Assembly (NCBI RefSeq): GCF_000011365.1
Contig: NC_004463.1
Span: 7,178,001-7,242,000 of the forward strand
DNA from: Bradyrhizobium diazoefficiens USDA 110
GTDB lineage: Bacteria; Pseudomonadota; Alphaproteobacteria; Rhizobiales; Xanthobacteraceae
Direction: 5' to 3'
DNA: 64,000 nt
Under the pieces are notes generated by a model, which was not told where the DNA came from, ran no database searches, and saw nothing but the letters and a program-made list of their open reading frames with translations. Made by a program: the position numbers and the translations under genes. How positions within the stretch are numbered: the stretch's first letter is position 1; each line of letters starts with the position of its first letter. Shown piece by piece: positions 43,484 to 52,886 of this stretch.

Positions 43484-44812
43484 TCACGACGTCCGACGTG
43501 GCCCGATGGCCTCGAACTGCGCCTTCTGTTCGTCATTCAGCGTGCCGTAGAAATCCTCCAGCGCTGCGCGAACCGACTTGACGCCGTCGAGCATCAGGTC
43601 GAGCCGCTTGCGTACCGCAGCCATTCGCGCCGGCGGCGTCATCACCTCGTTGGGCTGGCAGGCCGCCTTGAGCGATGCGCTGACCTTGGCGCTGGTATCC
43701 TGGAGCACCTGTAGCGCCGCGCGCTGCGTGTCGTTGGGGTGCAGCCTCGCCTCGATGTCGGCGCCGGGCCAATCGAGCGCAGCCGCCGCACCGCAATTCT
43801 GGACCAGCGATCCCTCGGTGTTGCTGGAAGCCGTCGCACGACGCTGGTCCTCGGCCAACGCATTGAAGCGCGCCTTCTGCTCGTCCGTGAGCGAGCCGTA
43901 GAATTTATCCAGGGCGGGCTGAACGAGATCGACCGCCTTCGTCATCGCCTCGATGCGCTGCTGCATCGCCGCCAGCCGACCGGGCGCCGTCGCCGCGACC
44001 TGCGCCGGGCAGGACGCGCGGATCATGCCCGCCGCCAGGATCGAGGCGTTGCCGAGTTCGTCGAGGCTTGCGCCTTGCGCCTCGCTCGGCTGCACCGCGG
44101 CGGCGATCTGGTCGATCGGCAGACCGACGATCTCGCGGCGGTCGCTGCCGCAAAGCTGATCCAGCGCAACGCCGCGCGCTTGCCGCCGTCCCGGCGGCCG
44201 CTGCGGCAGATAGGCCGAAAGACCGTCATAGCCATAGGGCCCGAAGATGCCGGCATAGATGTCCGGGTAGCCGTAGCCCCAGAAGCCGAGACCGTCGCCC
44301 CAGATCGTGTAGTCGTAGAGATCGTTATAGGCGAACGGCCAGAACAGCGGTCCGACCCAGCCATAACCGCCGCCCGGATGTTGCCACCATCCGCTGCTGG
44401 CGCCATGCCAGCCGGCGAGCGCGGCCGCCGCTGCGATCTGGGCTCGCGCCGCCGGATTACCGATCAGACGGCCGTTGCGGAAGGCGCTGGAATGCGCGTT
44501 GAGGGCGTTGCGGAAATTCGCCGGGCGCACGGCCGCATTGCGTATCTGACCGAAGTTCGGACCACCATGCCGAGCTCCCGTTGCGAAGCGCGGGCCGCCA
44601 TGATGTCCGCCGCCATGCGCATGCCCGAAGCCATGACCGCCAAAATGGCCGCCGCCACCATGGTGGCCACCGCCATGCCCGCCGCCATGACCGCCTCCGT
44701 GCCCACCGCCATGACCGCCACCGCCATGGCCGCCGCCGCCCTTGCCCAGAGCCGTGCCCGCCAGCATGCAGGCAAGCGCCATCACGGCAATTCCAATGAC
44801 CGGTCGCAACAT
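43484..44812 (-). CDS. Spy/LTXXQ-motif protein with His-Gly repeat
   Basis: The 442-residue exported protein has a signal peptide ('IGIAVMALACMLAGTALG'), then a repeat of HGGG units (about residues 25-60, coded at roughly 44640-44760), a central region rich in Gly, Trp and Tyr ('GYGWVGPLFWPFAYNDLYDY'), and two Spy-like domains, each ending in the LTXXQ-type motif ('SLTDEQKARFNAL' and 'TLNDEQKAQFEAI'). Spy-type proteins are periplasmic chaperones and the His-Gly stretch could bind metal, but both roles are inferred. GGGGAGG precedes the ATG at 44812. It is followed by no close downstream gene. Confidence 0.85.
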   Translation of the reverse strand: MLRPVIGIAVMALACMLAGTALGKGGGGHGGGGHGGGHGGGHGGGHGGGHHGGGGHFGGHGFGHAHGGGHHGGPRFATGARHGGPNFGQIRNAAVRPANFRNALNAHSSAFRNGRLIGNPAARAQIAAAAALAGWHGASSGWWQHPGGGYGWVGPLFWPFAYNDLYDYTIWGDGLGFWGYGYPDIYAGIFGPYGYDGLSAYLPQRPPGRRQARGVALDQLCGSDRREIVGLPIDQIAAAVQPSEAQGASLDELGNASILAAGMIRASCPAQVAATAPGRLAAMQQRIEAMTKAVDLVQPALDKFYGSLTDEQKARFNALAEDQRRATASSNTEGSLVQNCGAAAALDWPGADIEARLHPNDTQRAALQVLQDTSAKVSASLKAACQPNEVMTPPARMAAVRKRLDLMLDGVKSVRAALEDFYGTLNDEQKAQFEAIGPRRTS

Positions 44813-44917
44813 CGCATCCTCCCCGCAGAGCCGCGCCATTGAGGCATCGGAAGTTGACGGGAATTGGAACCAGCCTGGCGGCCGAAAGTTCCGCGACCGC
44901 GACGCAGCAGGCGCGCG

Positions 44918-46342
44918 CTACGCCTCCGGCACGATCTTGCCGGGATTGAAGATATTCAGCGGGTCGAGCGCCTGTTTCAGCGCCCGCATCGCGTCGAGCG
45001 CCTCGGGGCCAAGCTCGGCCTTGAGATATTTCTGCTTGCCCTGGCCGATGCCATGCTCGCCGGTGCAGGTGCCGTCCATCGCCTGCGCGCGCTCGACCAG
45101 GCGATGCATGAACTCCTCGCCGCGCGCCATCTCGTCGGCATCGTTGGTGTCGCAGACCAGCGAGCAGTGGAAATTGCCGTCGCCGACATGCCCGACGATC
45201 GGCGACAGCAAATTGAGCCGCTTGAGATCTTCCTCGGTTTCGCCGACGCATTCGGCGAGCCGCGAGATCGGCACGCAGACGTCGGTTGCGACCACGCCGA
45301 TGCTGTCGCCGGGCCGCAGCGCCTTGACGGACCAATAGGCATCGTGCCGGGCCTGCCACAGTTTGGTGCGATCCTCCGGCTTGGTGGTCCAGGAGAAGTC
45401 GCCGCCGCCGCATTCCTTTGCGATCTCGCCGAAGGCCTTGGACTGCTCGGCGACCTCGATCTCGCTGCCGTGGAATTCCATCAGCAGCAGCGGCGTCTCC
45501 GGCAGCGTCAGCTTGGAATAGGCGTTGCAGGCCTTCACCTGCGCGGCGTTGAGCAGCTCGATGCGCGCCACGGGAATGCCGGTCTGGATCGCCAGGATCA
45601 CGGCCTGACACGCCCCATGCACCGTCTCGAACGACACCGCGCCGGCCGCGATGGTATCGGGAATGCCGCGCAGGCGGATGGTCAGTTCCGAGATGATGCC
45701 GAGCGTGCCCTCGGCGCCGACGAACAGATGCGTCAGGTCGTAGCCGGCGGATGATTTCTTGGCGCGTGTGCCTGTCGTGATGATCTCGCCGTCGCCGCGC
45801 ACCACCTTCAGCGCCAGCACGCTGTCGCGCATGGTGCCGTAGCGCACCGCATTGGTGCCGGAGGCGCGCGTCGAGGCCATGCCGCCGAGCGAAGCGTCCG
45901 CGCCGGGATCGATCGGGAAGAACAGGCCCTGGTCGCGCAGATGTTCGTTGAGCGCCTTGCGGGTAACGCCGGGCTGGATCACGCAGTCGAGATCCTCGGT
46001 GTGCACCGCGAGCACCTTGTTCATGTCGCGCAGGTCGATCGAGATGCCGCCGGCGGGCGCATTGACCTGGCCCTCCAGCGAGGTGCCGGTGCCGAAGGCG
46101 ATCACGGGCACGCGGTTCCTGGCGCAGATGCGCACCACGTCCTGGATGTCGGCGGTCTCCTGCGCCATCACCACGCCGTCGGGCGGCTGGTTGGGAATCC
46201 ATGTGGTGGTATGGCCGTGCTGCTCGCGGACGGCCTGCGAGGTGATGAGGCGGTTGCCGAAGCGTGCGGCAAGCTGCTCCAGTGCGCTCGCGAGGGCTTT
46301 CGGCTCCGGCCGCGGCGGATTATTGGTGATGGTCGTACCCAC
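44918..46342 (-). CDS. FAD-linked 2-hydroxyacid oxidoreductase (D-lactate dehydrogenase/GlcD-like)
   Basis: This 474-residue flavoprotein has the PCMH FAD-binding domain ('VPVIAFGTGTSLEGQ', residues 78-92, and 'VIQPGVTRKALNEHLRDQGL', 'GADASLGGMASTRASGTNAV') and the C-terminal FAD-oxidase domain with 'SPIVGHVGDGNFHCSLVCDT' and 'CTGEHGIGQGKQKYLKAELG'. Both motif sets are those of cytochrome-type D-lactate dehydrogenase and glycolate oxidase subunit GlcD. A single-polypeptide LDHD-like enzyme is most likely because no glcE/glcF follow. It starts with GTG at 46342 after GGAGG. It is divergent from a thioesterase gene. Confidence 0.9.
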   Translation of the reverse strand: MGTTITNNPPRPEPKALASALEQLAARFGNRLITSQAVREQHGHTTTWIPNQPPDGVVMAQETADIQDVVRICARNRVPVIAFGTGTSLEGQVNAPAGGISIDLRDMNKVLAVHTEDLDCVIQPGVTRKALNEHLRDQGLFFPIDPGADASLGGMASTRASGTNAVRYGTMRDSVLALKVVRGDGEIITTGTRAKKSSAGYDLTHLFVGAEGTLGIISELTIRLRGIPDTIAAGAVSFETVHGACQAVILAIQTGIPVARIELLNAAQVKACNAYSKLTLPETPLLLMEFHGSEIEVAEQSKAFGEIAKECGGGDFSWTTKPEDRTKLWQARHDAYWSVKALRPGDSIGVVATDVCVPISRLAECVGETEEDLKRLNLLSPIVGHVGDGNFHCSLVCDTNDADEMARGEEFMHRLVERAQAMDGTCTGEHGIGQGKQKYLKAELGPEALDAMRALKQALDPLNIFNPGKIVPEA

Positions 46343-46427
46343 GGAAATTCCTCCGACAGAAGAACCGTGGCAAAGGACATCTAACCGGTCAAGTCAAGCG
46401 ACCGGACGCATAGCTGGGGAAGGACAC

Positions 46428-46934
46428 ATGCCGGAGAGTGCCACTGCTGCGCCCAAGGCCGAGCCGTTCAGCGCCTCGATCATGCAGATCGAGCCGCAAT
46501 GGATCGACTATAACGGCCATCTCAACATGGCCTATTACAACGTGATGTTCGACCGGGCGATCGACGAGTTCTGGCTCGAGCTCGGCATCGGTCCTACTTA
46601 CAAGAAAGAGCGTCACGGCTCGACCTTCACCGCCGAATGCCATGTGCGCTACCTGCGCGAGATCCATCTCGGCGATCCCGTGCGGATCCTGGTGTGGCTG
46701 CTGGAGGCCGACGACAAGCGGCTGCATACGTTCGAAGAGATGAGGCACGCCACCGAAGGCTGGCTATCGGCCACCTCGGAGAACATGTCGCTGCACATGG
46801 ACATGAATGCGCGGCGCGTTGTGGCGTTTCCGCCCGATATCCAGCAGCGCATCGCGGGCATCGCCAGGGCCCACAGCACCTTGGCCCGGCCCGAGGGCAT
46901 CGGCCGGAGCGTGGCGATGCCCTCGAAGCGTTAG
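46428..46934 (+). CDS. Hotdog-fold acyl-CoA thioesterase (4HBT-like)
   Basis: The 168-residue protein has the hotdog fold signature 'QWIDYNGHLNMAYYNVMFDR', with the Asp-x-x-x-His pattern (DYNGH) of 4-hydroxybenzoyl-CoA thioesterase-like enzymes, followed by 'TAECHVRYLREIHLGDPVRI' and 'FEEMRHATEGWLSATSENMS'. It should hydrolyse an acyl-CoA. Members with this exact pattern occur fused to or beside carnitine dehydrogenases, but none is seen here. The ATG at 46428 has GGGGAAGG upstream; a longer frame from 45852 is antisense to the flavoprotein gene and not real. Confidence 0.85.
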   Translation: MPESATAAPKAEPFSASIMQIEPQWIDYNGHLNMAYYNVMFDRAIDEFWLELGIGPTYKKERHGSTFTAECHVRYLREIHLGDPVRILVWLLEADDKRLHTFEEMRHATEGWLSATSENMSLHMDMNARRVVAFPPDIQQRIAGIARAHSTLARPEGIGRSVAMPSKR

Positions 46935-46938
46935 GCGC

Positions 46939-47112
46939 CTATATCCTGGTGCGGCCGCGGGCGAGGCCGACCACGGCCGAAACCAGGAACAGCACGACCG
47001 CGATGAAGAAGATGATCTTGGCGATTTCGATCGAAGCGCCGGCGATGCCGCCAAAGCCCAGGATACCGGCGATCAGTGCGATAACCAGAAACGTCACAAC
47101 CCAGCCAAGCAT
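46939..47112 (-). CDS. DUF1328 small membrane protein
   Basis: This 57-residue peptide ('[20 protein letters not shown]' then '[20 protein letters not shown]') matches the DUF1328/YtjA family: two hydrophobic helices separated by the Gly-rich turn. Family members are stress-associated in several proteobacteria; function unknown. The ATG at 47112 has GAGGA eight bases upstream. The gene is convergent with the thioesterase gene (four bases) and divergent from the helicase. It would be hidden by a very long minus-strand open frame running to 50202, which I regard as a shadow of the helicase gene. Confidence 0.85.
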   Translation of the reverse strand: MLGWVVTFLVIALIAGILGFGGIAGASIEIAKIIFFIAVVLFLVSAVVGLARGRTRI

Positions 47113-47304
47113 GGTCAAATCCTCGTCTTGATATTTGTCTGCGTCGGCGCGGTTGGCCGCGCCACCTGTCCAGACAATCTCGACGCGGGAACGATGGTTC
47201 CTGCCCACGCTAGGCGGAAATTCGCAGGGTCGGAGGAACAAATCGGCCCCCCGCGTACGTGGAAAACCCTGCACCGCCGCCCCATATAGGGACCAATCCC
47301 TGTT

Positions 47305-49923
47305 ATGAAGGCTCCCTCCCGTCACCCCGCGGTGCCATCGTGGGGCCAAATGATTCGCATGACCGAGCCGAGCAAGATCACAAGCGTCCCCGACCACCAG
47401 CCCGCAGCCGGCGGCATCGCCGCGCGTGCGCGCGCCTCGGTAGGCCCGAAATATCTGTCCGGGCTCAATCCCGAGCAGCGCGAGGCGGTGGAGACGCTGG
47501 ACGGCCCGGTCCTGGTGCTGGCCGGCGCCGGCACCGGCAAGACGCGCGTGCTGACCACGCGCATCGCCCACATCCTGAGCCAGGGCCGCGCCCGCCCCGC
47601 CGAGATCCTGTCGGTGACCTTCACCAACAAGGCCGCGCGCGAGATGAAGCACCGGCTCGGCCAGATGCTCGGCCACGCGGTGGAAGGCATGCCGTGGCTC
47701 GGCACCTTCCACTCGATCGGCGGCCGCATCCTGCGCACCCATGCCGAGCTGGCGCAGCTCAAGTCGAACTTCACCGTGCTCGATGTCGACGACCAGGTCC
47801 GGCTGCTGAAGCAGCTGCTTCAGGCCGAGAACATCGACGACAAGCGCTGGCCGGCGCGCATGCTGGCCGGCCTGATCGACGGCTGGAAGAACCGCGGCCT
47901 GACGCCGTCGCAGGTGCCCTCGGGCGAAGCCGCAGTCTTCGCCAACGGCAAGGGCGGCAAGCTCTATACGAGCTACCAGGAGCGGCTGAAGATCCTGAAC
48001 GCCGCCGATTTCGGCGACCTGCTGCTGGAGAACATCCGCATCTTCCGCGAGCACCCGGATATCCTGCGGCAGTACCAGCAGCGCTTCAAATACATCCTGG
48101 TGGACGAATATCAGGACACCAACGTCGCGCAATATCTGTGGCTGCGGCTGCTGTCGCAGGCGCCGTCCCCCAAGGTCGTCATTCCGGGGCGCGTCGAAGA
48201 CGCGAACCCGGAATCTCGAGATTCCGGGTTCGATGCTCCGCATCGCCCCGGAATGACGGAGCAAACGGCCGGCACGCCGACAGCCACGCCTCATGTCAAA
48301 AACATCTGCTGCGTCGGCGACGACGACCAGTCGATCTATGGCTGGCGCGGCGCCGAGGTCGACAACATCCTGCGCTTCGAGCACGACTTCCCCGGCGCCA
48401 AGGTGATCCGCCTCGAGCGCAACTACCGCTCCACCGGCCACATCCTCGCCGCCGCCTCGCACCTGATCGCGCACAATGAAGGTCGGCTCGGCAAGACGCT
48501 GCGCACCGAGGACCAGGACGGCGAGAAGGTCACGGTCACGGGCTCCTGGGATTCGGAGGAGGAAGCGCGCGGCATCGGCGAGGAGATCGAGCAGATCCAG
48601 CGCCAGGGCGAGAAGCTGAACGAGATCGCGATCCTGGTGCGCGCGTCCTATCAGATGCGCGAGTTCGAAGACCGTTTCGTCACGCTCGGCCTGCCCTATC
48701 GCGTGATCGGCGGCCCGCGCTTCTACGAGCGCGCCGAAATCCGCGACGCGCTGGCCTATCTTCGCGTCATCAACTCGCCGGCCGACGATCTTGCCTTCGA
48801 GCGCATCGTCAACACGCCCAAGCGCGGCCTTGGCGATGCCACCGTGCAGATGCTGCACGACCATGCCCGCAAGCGCCGCATTCCGCTGTTCGAGGCGGCG
48901 CGTGCGGTGGTCGAGACCGACGAGCTGAAGCCGAAGGCGCGCGGCTCCTTGCGCGACCTCGTCGCCCAGTTCGACCGCTGGCGCGCCCAGCGCGAAGTCA
49001 CCGCGCATACCGACCTCGCCCAGATCGTGCTCGACGAGAGCGGCTACACCGAGATGTGGCAGAAGGACCGCTCGGCGGACGCCGCGGGCCGGCTCGAGAA
49101 CCTCAAGGAGCTGGTGCGCTCCATGGAGGAGTTCGAGAACCTGCAAGGGTTCCTCGAGCACATCTCGCTGGTGATGGACCGCGACGGCGGCGCCGAGGAG
49201 GACGCGGTGTCGCTGATGACGCTGCATTCGGCCAAGGGGCTCGAATTCGACAACGTGTTCCTGCCGGGCTGGGAGGAAGGCCTGTTCCCGAGCCAGCGTA
49301 CGCTGGACGAACAGGGCCGCGCCGGCCTCGAGGAAGAACGCCGGCTCGGCCATGTCGGCATCACCCGCGCCCGCCGCCGAGCCATGATCTATTTTGCGAC
49401 CAACCGGCGCATCCATGGCACCTGGACGACCACGATCCCGTCGCGCTTCCTCGACGAATTGCCGGCGGCCAATGTCGAGATCACGGAATCCAAGGGCGGC
49501 TCGGCCTGGGGCGGAACCGGCGGCTACGGCGCCTCCCGCTTCGACGACATGGAGGCGTTCGGCTCCAGCTATACGACGCCGGGCTGGCAGCGGGCGCAGG
49601 CCAACCGCAACCGGGGCGGCGGCCGCACCGGCGCCGGCGGCCACGGCAGCTTCGAGGAAGAGGCCGCGACGTTCTCGTCTTCCTCGTCCTCCGGACCGGA
49701 TTTCGGCAGCTTCTCCTCGCGCCGGCGCGGGCCGATGACGATCGAGGGCGAGCTGGTCGCCAAATCCACCGGCACGACCTCGGAATTCTCGCTCTCCGAC
49801 CGCGTCTTCCACCAGAAATTCGGCTACGGCCGCGTCACCAAGATCGACGGCAACAAGCTCACCATTGCCTTCGACAAGGCCGGCGAGAAGAAGGTCGTGG
49901 ACAGTTTCGTGCAGCGGGCGTGA
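47305..49923 (+). CDS. uvrD: UvrD/PcrA-type ATP-dependent DNA helicase with in-frame repeat insertion
   Basis: The 872-residue protein is a superfamily 1 3'-5' helicase for repair and replication. It has 'AGAGTGKT' (Walker A, 73-80), 'FTNKAAREM', '[10 protein letters not shown]' (motif II, 264-273), '[13 protein letters not shown]' (motif III region, 338-350), 'LERNYRS', '[11 protein letters not shown]' and '[14 protein letters not shown]'. Between motif II and III, residues 291 to about 318 are encoded by an 80-bp palindromic repeat (48178-48257); the protein keeps its frame through it. The C-terminus has a Gly/Ser-rich linker and a basic tail with '[20 protein letters not shown]', typical of PcrA-type proteins. 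The start may be ATG 47305, 47350 or 47359. Confidence 0.92.
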   Translation: MKAPSRHPAVPSWGQMIRMTEPSKITSVPDHQPAAGGIAARARASVGPKYLSGLNPEQREAVETLDGPVLVLAGAGTGKTRVLTTRIAHILSQGRARPAEILSVTFTNKAAREMKHRLGQMLGHAVEGMPWLGTFHSIGGRILRTHAELAQLKSNFTVLDVDDQVRLLKQLLQAENIDDKRWPARMLAGLIDGWKNRGLTPSQVPSGEAAVFANGKGGKLYTSYQERLKILNAADFGDLLLENIRIFREHPDILRQYQQRFKYILVDEYQDTNVAQYLWLRLLSQAPSPKVVIPGRVEDANPESRDSGFDAPHRPGMTEQTAGTPTATPHVKNICCVGDDDQSIYGWRGAEVDNILRFEHDFPGAKVIRLERNYRSTGHILAAASHLIAHNEGRLGKTLRTEDQDGEKVTVTGSWDSEEEARGIGEEIEQIQRQGEKLNEIAILVRASYQMREFEDRFVTLGLPYRVIGGPRFYERAEIRDALAYLRVINSPADDLAFERIVNTPKRGLGDATVQMLHDHARKRRIPLFEAARAVVETDELKPKARGSLRDLVAQFDRWRAQREVTAHTDLAQIVLDESGYTEMWQKDRSADAAGRLENLKELVRSMEEFENLQGFLEHISLVMDRDGGAEEDAVSLMTLHSAKGLEFDNVFLPGWEEGLFPSQRTLDEQGRAGLEEERRLGHVGITRARRRAMIYFATNRRIHGTWTTTIPSRFLDELPAANVEITESKGGSAWGGTGGYGASRFDDMEAFGSSYTTPGWQRAQANRNRGGGRTGAGGHGSFEEEAATFSSSSSSGPDFGSFSSRRRGPMTIEGELVAKSTGTTSEFSLSDRVFHQKFGYGRVTKIDGNKLTIAFDKAGEKKVVDSFVQRA
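48178..48257. repeat. 80-bp palindromic repeat inside the uvrD coding sequence
   Basis: GTCATTCCGGGGCG (48178-48191) is the exact complement of CGCCCCGGAATGAC (48244-48257). Inside it, 48204-48231 is a perfect 28-base palindrome around TCGA with arms starting GAACCCGGAATCTC. Translated in the uvrD frame it gives a polar segment including '[16 protein letters not shown]'. I recall this repeat (CATTCCGGGGCGC...) between genes in Bradyrhizobium, where it is noncoding; I see no second copy in this window. Confidence 0.9.
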
Positions 49924-50017
49924 GCAGGCCTTGCGGTGTTGCGGCGGCGTTACGCCGCCGCGTTTCTTCCCACCACGCCCCTTGACCACCGCGAACTTCC
50001 CCGTATCAGATGCGCCC

Positions 50018-50434
50018 ATGGTCCGGGGCTCCATCACACTGATCTTGCTGGCATTGGGTATGCCGTCGCTCGCGGCGGCGGAGACCATGAGCTTTGGCGA
50101 TTCGATCGGGCTGCTGGCCAAGAGCTGCGGCGCGGAAATCGTCGCCAATTGCCGCGGCGTCAATCCGGACTCGACCCGGCTGAAGGAGTGCCTGTCCCGC
50201 AACCGGGATGTGCTCTCCCAGCAATGCCAGAGCGACTATCTCGGCGCCTTCGACGCCATCCAGAAGCGCGTCGCCGCACGCGTCACGGTGGCGAACGCCT
50301 GCCAGCGCGAGATCGTCAAGGTCTGCGGCGGCTCGACCAAGGAGACCAGCAAGTCGATCCCCTGCCTGGTCTCGACGCCCAAGGGCATCAGCAACAACTG
50401 CCTGAAGGCCGTGGACGACGCGGGGTATCGATGA
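50018..50434 (+). CDS. Secreted cysteine-containing protein
   Basis: The 138-residue product has a signal peptide ('[18 protein letters not shown]') and a mature part with six Cys ('[17 protein letters not shown]', '[17 protein letters not shown]', '[13 protein letters not shown]' and later '[13 protein letters not shown]' give more), a pattern like the Cys-rich repeat C-x(n)-C-x(n)-C of small periplasmic proteins. I cannot name its role. It overlaps the downstream OmpA-like gene by four bases (ATGA), so the two are translationally coupled and may work together in the envelope. The chosen ATG at 50018 gives a clean signal; an upstream frame to 49865 is 3' uvrD sequence. Confidence 0.75.
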   Translation: MVRGSITLILLALGMPSLAAAETMSFGDSIGLLAKSCGAEIVANCRGVNPDSTRLKECLSRNRDVLSQQCQSDYLGAFDAIQKRVAARVTVANACQREIVKVCGGSTKETSKSIPCLVSTPKGISNNCLKAVDDAGYR

Positions 50435-51105
50435 TGCGCGCGAAGGGGCTCACCACCGCCGGACTAGGCATCGCGCTCGGCATGGCTTTGCTCGCGGGCG
50501 CAGCCAGCGCCCAGACGACGCCGCCGACCCGTGACGACATCGTCGGCAAGCTGAACCATTTCGAAGAGGCCGCCGAAATCGACCTTCCCGCGCTGAAGCA
50601 GCAGGTGATGGAGCGCGCCAAGGCGAGGATCAAGAACGATCCGGGTCCGGTGAACCGGCCGCCGATCGCGCCGGATCTCGCCAAGCTGCCCGCCTTCAAC
50701 GCGCAGATCCAGTTCGACGCCGACACGCCGATCATCCAGCCGGCGTCCTACCAGACCGTCGGCCGCATCGCGGATGCGCTGGTTCATGCCTCGCTGCTGC
50801 CCTACACCTTCCTGATCGTCGGCCATGTCGAATCCAACGCGAAGACGCGCGAGGCCAACGCGATCCTGAGCCAGCGCCGGGCGGACGCGATCCGCGACGT
50901 GCTGGTGAACACGTTCAAGATCTCGACCAAGCGGCTGCATCCGATCGGCCTCGGCGAGGAGCAGTTTCTCGACCGCGCCAAGCCGACCTCGGCCGCCAAC
51001 GGCCAGCTGCAAATCCTGACCTTTGCCAAGGTACCGGAGGAGGCACCCGCGCATCCGGCTGCGGCACCTGCGCCTGCGGCGAAAAAGCCCGCCAAGAAGC
51101 GCTGA
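50431..51105 (+). CDS. OmpA-family C-terminal domain protein
   Basis: This 224-residue exported protein has a signal peptide ('GLGIALGMALLAGAASAQ') and an OmpA-like peptidoglycan-binding domain with 'IVGHVESNAKTREANAILSQ', 'RRADAIRDVLVNTFKISTKR' and 'LHPIGLGEEQFL', although the canonical N-x-x-L-S-x-x-R-A reads ANAILSQRRA. A Pro/Ala/Lys-rich tail follows. It probably sits in the periplasm against peptidoglycan. It begins inside the stop codon of the preceding gene. Confidence 0.85.
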   Translation: MMRAKGLTTAGLGIALGMALLAGAASAQTTPPTRDDIVGKLNHFEEAAEIDLPALKQQVMERAKARIKNDPGPVNRPPIAPDLAKLPAFNAQIQFDADTPIIQPASYQTVGRIADALVHASLLPYTFLIVGHVESNAKTREANAILSQRRADAIRDVLVNTFKISTKRLHPIGLGEEQFLDRAKPTSAANGQLQILTFAKVPEEAPAHPAAAPAPAAKKPAKKR

Positions 51106-51279
51106 CGAGGCGCGCCTCGACGCCTGACGGAACCCATTGAAGTCCTGACCGTTTTGTGACCTGTTTCACAGTGCGACAGCACGGTTTTGCGCGACAATAG
51201 TGCCGGTTTGTGCACTGCCCTATCAGGTGCTATAGGCTCTGGTTCGTCCTTCCCCAACCCTGTGCTGCATGAGACCAAG

Positions 51280-51798
51280 ATGGGTGGCTTGTTCCAACGC
51301 CAACTTGCCGTTTACGTCGAGTACCATCGCGATCCCCGGAATACGGCGATGCACGTGGTCGGCATCCTCTTGCTGTTCACGGGCGCCGTGCTACCGCTGA
51401 CGTCGGTGAAGGTGCCGCTGTTCGGAACGGAACTCAGCCTGGCGGTCATCCTGGCATTGCCGGTTCTGATCTATTGGCTGATGCTCGACATGGCGCTCGG
51501 GGTCGGCATTCTGGCCGTCTCCGTCGTGCTGTTTTCGATCGCGACGACCATTTCGACGCAAGTCAGCACCATGACGATGTGGGCGATTTTCGCCACGCTG
51601 GTCGTGCTCGGCCTCGCCGCGCAGACCATCGGCCACAAGGTTTTTGAGGGGCGCGAAGCCTCGTTATTCACGTTTCCGTCGCATCTTTTGCTGGGACCGA
51701 TGTTTGTCATGGCAAAATTATTCATTGCACTGGGCTTCCGTCGCGACCTTGCCGCGATTCTGGCGCCTCTTCCGACCAATTCCCTTTCAACCCGATAG
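51280..51798 (+). CDS. Mpo1-like (DUF962) membrane protein
   Basis: The 172-residue protein has the DUF962/Mpo1 pattern: 'YVEYHRDPRNTAMHVVGILL' near the N-terminus with His residues, four hydrophobic segments, and 'AAQTIGHKVFEGREASLFTF' where a second His occurs. Yeast Mpo1 is an iron-dependent dioxygenase of 2-hydroxy fatty acids in sphingolipid breakdown, and the histidines are its metal ligands. A similar role in lipid metabolism here is inference. The ATG at 51280 is chosen because upstream codons carry no similarity. It lies 29 bases before the epimerase gene. Confidence 0.8.
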   Translation: MGGLFQRQLAVYVEYHRDPRNTAMHVVGILLLFTGAVLPLTSVKVPLFGTELSLAVILALPVLIYWLMLDMALGVGILAVSVVLFSIATTISTQVSTMTMWAIFATLVVLGLAAQTIGHKVFEGREASLFTFPSHLLLGPMFVMAKLFIALGFRRDLAAILAPLPTNSLSTR

Positions 51799-51827
51799 CT
51801 CTAGAAGCGAAACAGCAAACCTTCTTC

Positions 51828-52859
51828 ATGGCTCTCGTACTGGTTACCGGTGGCAGCGGCTTCATCGGACATCATCTCGTAGAATCGCTCCGCGCCCGTG
51901 GGCAGCGGGTGCGTGTTCTCGATGTCCGGCCGCCGGCCGCCGCCAATACCGACGTCGACTATGTTCACGGCTCGGTGCTGGACGGCGCCGCGGTCGATGC
52001 CGCGCTGGCCGGCGTCGATCAGGTCTATCACCTCGCCGGCCTGCCCGGCATGTGGGTTGCCAACAAGCAGGACTTTCACGACGTCAATTTCCGCGGCACC
52101 GAGGTCGTGCTGGCGGCTGCGATGAAGCGCGGCGTGTCGCGCTTCCTGCACTGCTCGACGGAATCGATCCTGTTCCCCTATACCGACCTCGACGGCGCTC
52201 CAGCCGAAGAGGCGCTCCAGCCGGCCGACGCGATGCCCGGCGCCTATACGCGGTCGAAGTCGCTCGCCGAGCATCACGCCGCGAAGGCCGCGGCCAGTGG
52301 CTTTCCGCTCGTGATCGGCACGCCGACCATGCCGATCGGAGTTGCCGACCACAACCTGACGCCGCCGACGGCGATGCTCTGGTACTTCCTCCAGAAGAAA
52401 GTGCAGCCGCACCTCAACTTCCTGGTCAATCTCGTCGATGTCCGCGACGTCGCCATGGGCCTCGTGCTGACCATGGAGCGCGGCCGCATCGGCCAGCGCT
52501 ACATCCTCGGCGGCGACTGCGTCCCGCTCGGCCGCATCCTGCGGATGATGTCGGCGATGAGCGGCCGCCGCCAGTTCCCGATCGTTGTGCCTGGCAAGAT
52601 CGCTGAGCTCTCCGGCATCATGCTCGAATATCTATCCGACAACTTCACGCGCCGGCCGCCCAACGGCACCGCCGAGGGCGTGCGCATTGCGCTCGCCGCG
52701 AGCGATCTCTCGATCGGCAAGGCGCGAACCGAGCTCGGCTACTCGCCGCGCCCGATCGAGCCGGTCCTGCGCGAAACCATCACCCATCTGCTCGCCCGCG
52801 GCGGCGTGCAGCCCTCCGGCGCCATCAAGCAACACGCGCTCTCCTCGCGCGCTGGCTAA
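51828..52859 (+). CDS. NAD-dependent epimerase/3-beta-hydroxysteroid dehydrogenase-like
   Basis: This 343-residue extended SDR has the nucleotide motif 'VLVTGGSGFIGHHLVESLRA' and the catalytic 'YTRSK' (Y-x-x-x-K), with 'VYHLAGLPGMWVANKQDFHD' and 'CSTESILFP'. It belongs to the epimerase/hydroxysteroid-dehydrogenase branch and likely modifies a lipid or sugar-nucleotide. Located between an Mpo1-like gene and an ICMT-like gene on the same strand with gaps of 29 and 27 bases, it appears to be part of one operon, possibly for lipid processing. Confidence 0.88.
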   Translation: MALVLVTGGSGFIGHHLVESLRARGQRVRVLDVRPPAAANTDVDYVHGSVLDGAAVDAALAGVDQVYHLAGLPGMWVANKQDFHDVNFRGTEVVLAAAMKRGVSRFLHCSTESILFPYTDLDGAPAEEALQPADAMPGAYTRSKSLAEHHAAKAAASGFPLVIGTPTMPIGVADHNLTPPTAMLWYFLQKKVQPHLNFLVNLVDVRDVAMGLVLTMERGRIGQRYILGGDCVPLGRILRMMSAMSGRRQFPIVVPGKIAELSGIMLEYLSDNFTRRPPNGTAEGVRIALAASDLSIGKARTELGYSPRPIEPVLRETITHLLARGGVQPSGAIKQHALSSRAG

Positions 52860-52886
52860 AGCCGCCGCCTAACGCAAAGAACCTTC

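Noticed and set aside
45852..46427. N-terminal extension of the thioesterase frame
   Set aside because: It is antisense to the flavoprotein gene; the ATG at 46428 with GGGGAAGG gives the family's normal length.
47188..47201. GGAAC-GATG-GTTCC as a possible general-stress (EcfG) promoter for the DUF1328 gene
   Set aside because: No matching CGTT -10 at 16-17 bases in either direction, so the dyad alone does not support it.
46939..50202. A 1087-codon open frame on the minus strand
   Set aside because: It is antisense to uvrD and reads as Arg/Ala/Leu/Gly-rich sequence without domain patterns; only its last 57 codons (DUF1328) are a real gene with its own start.
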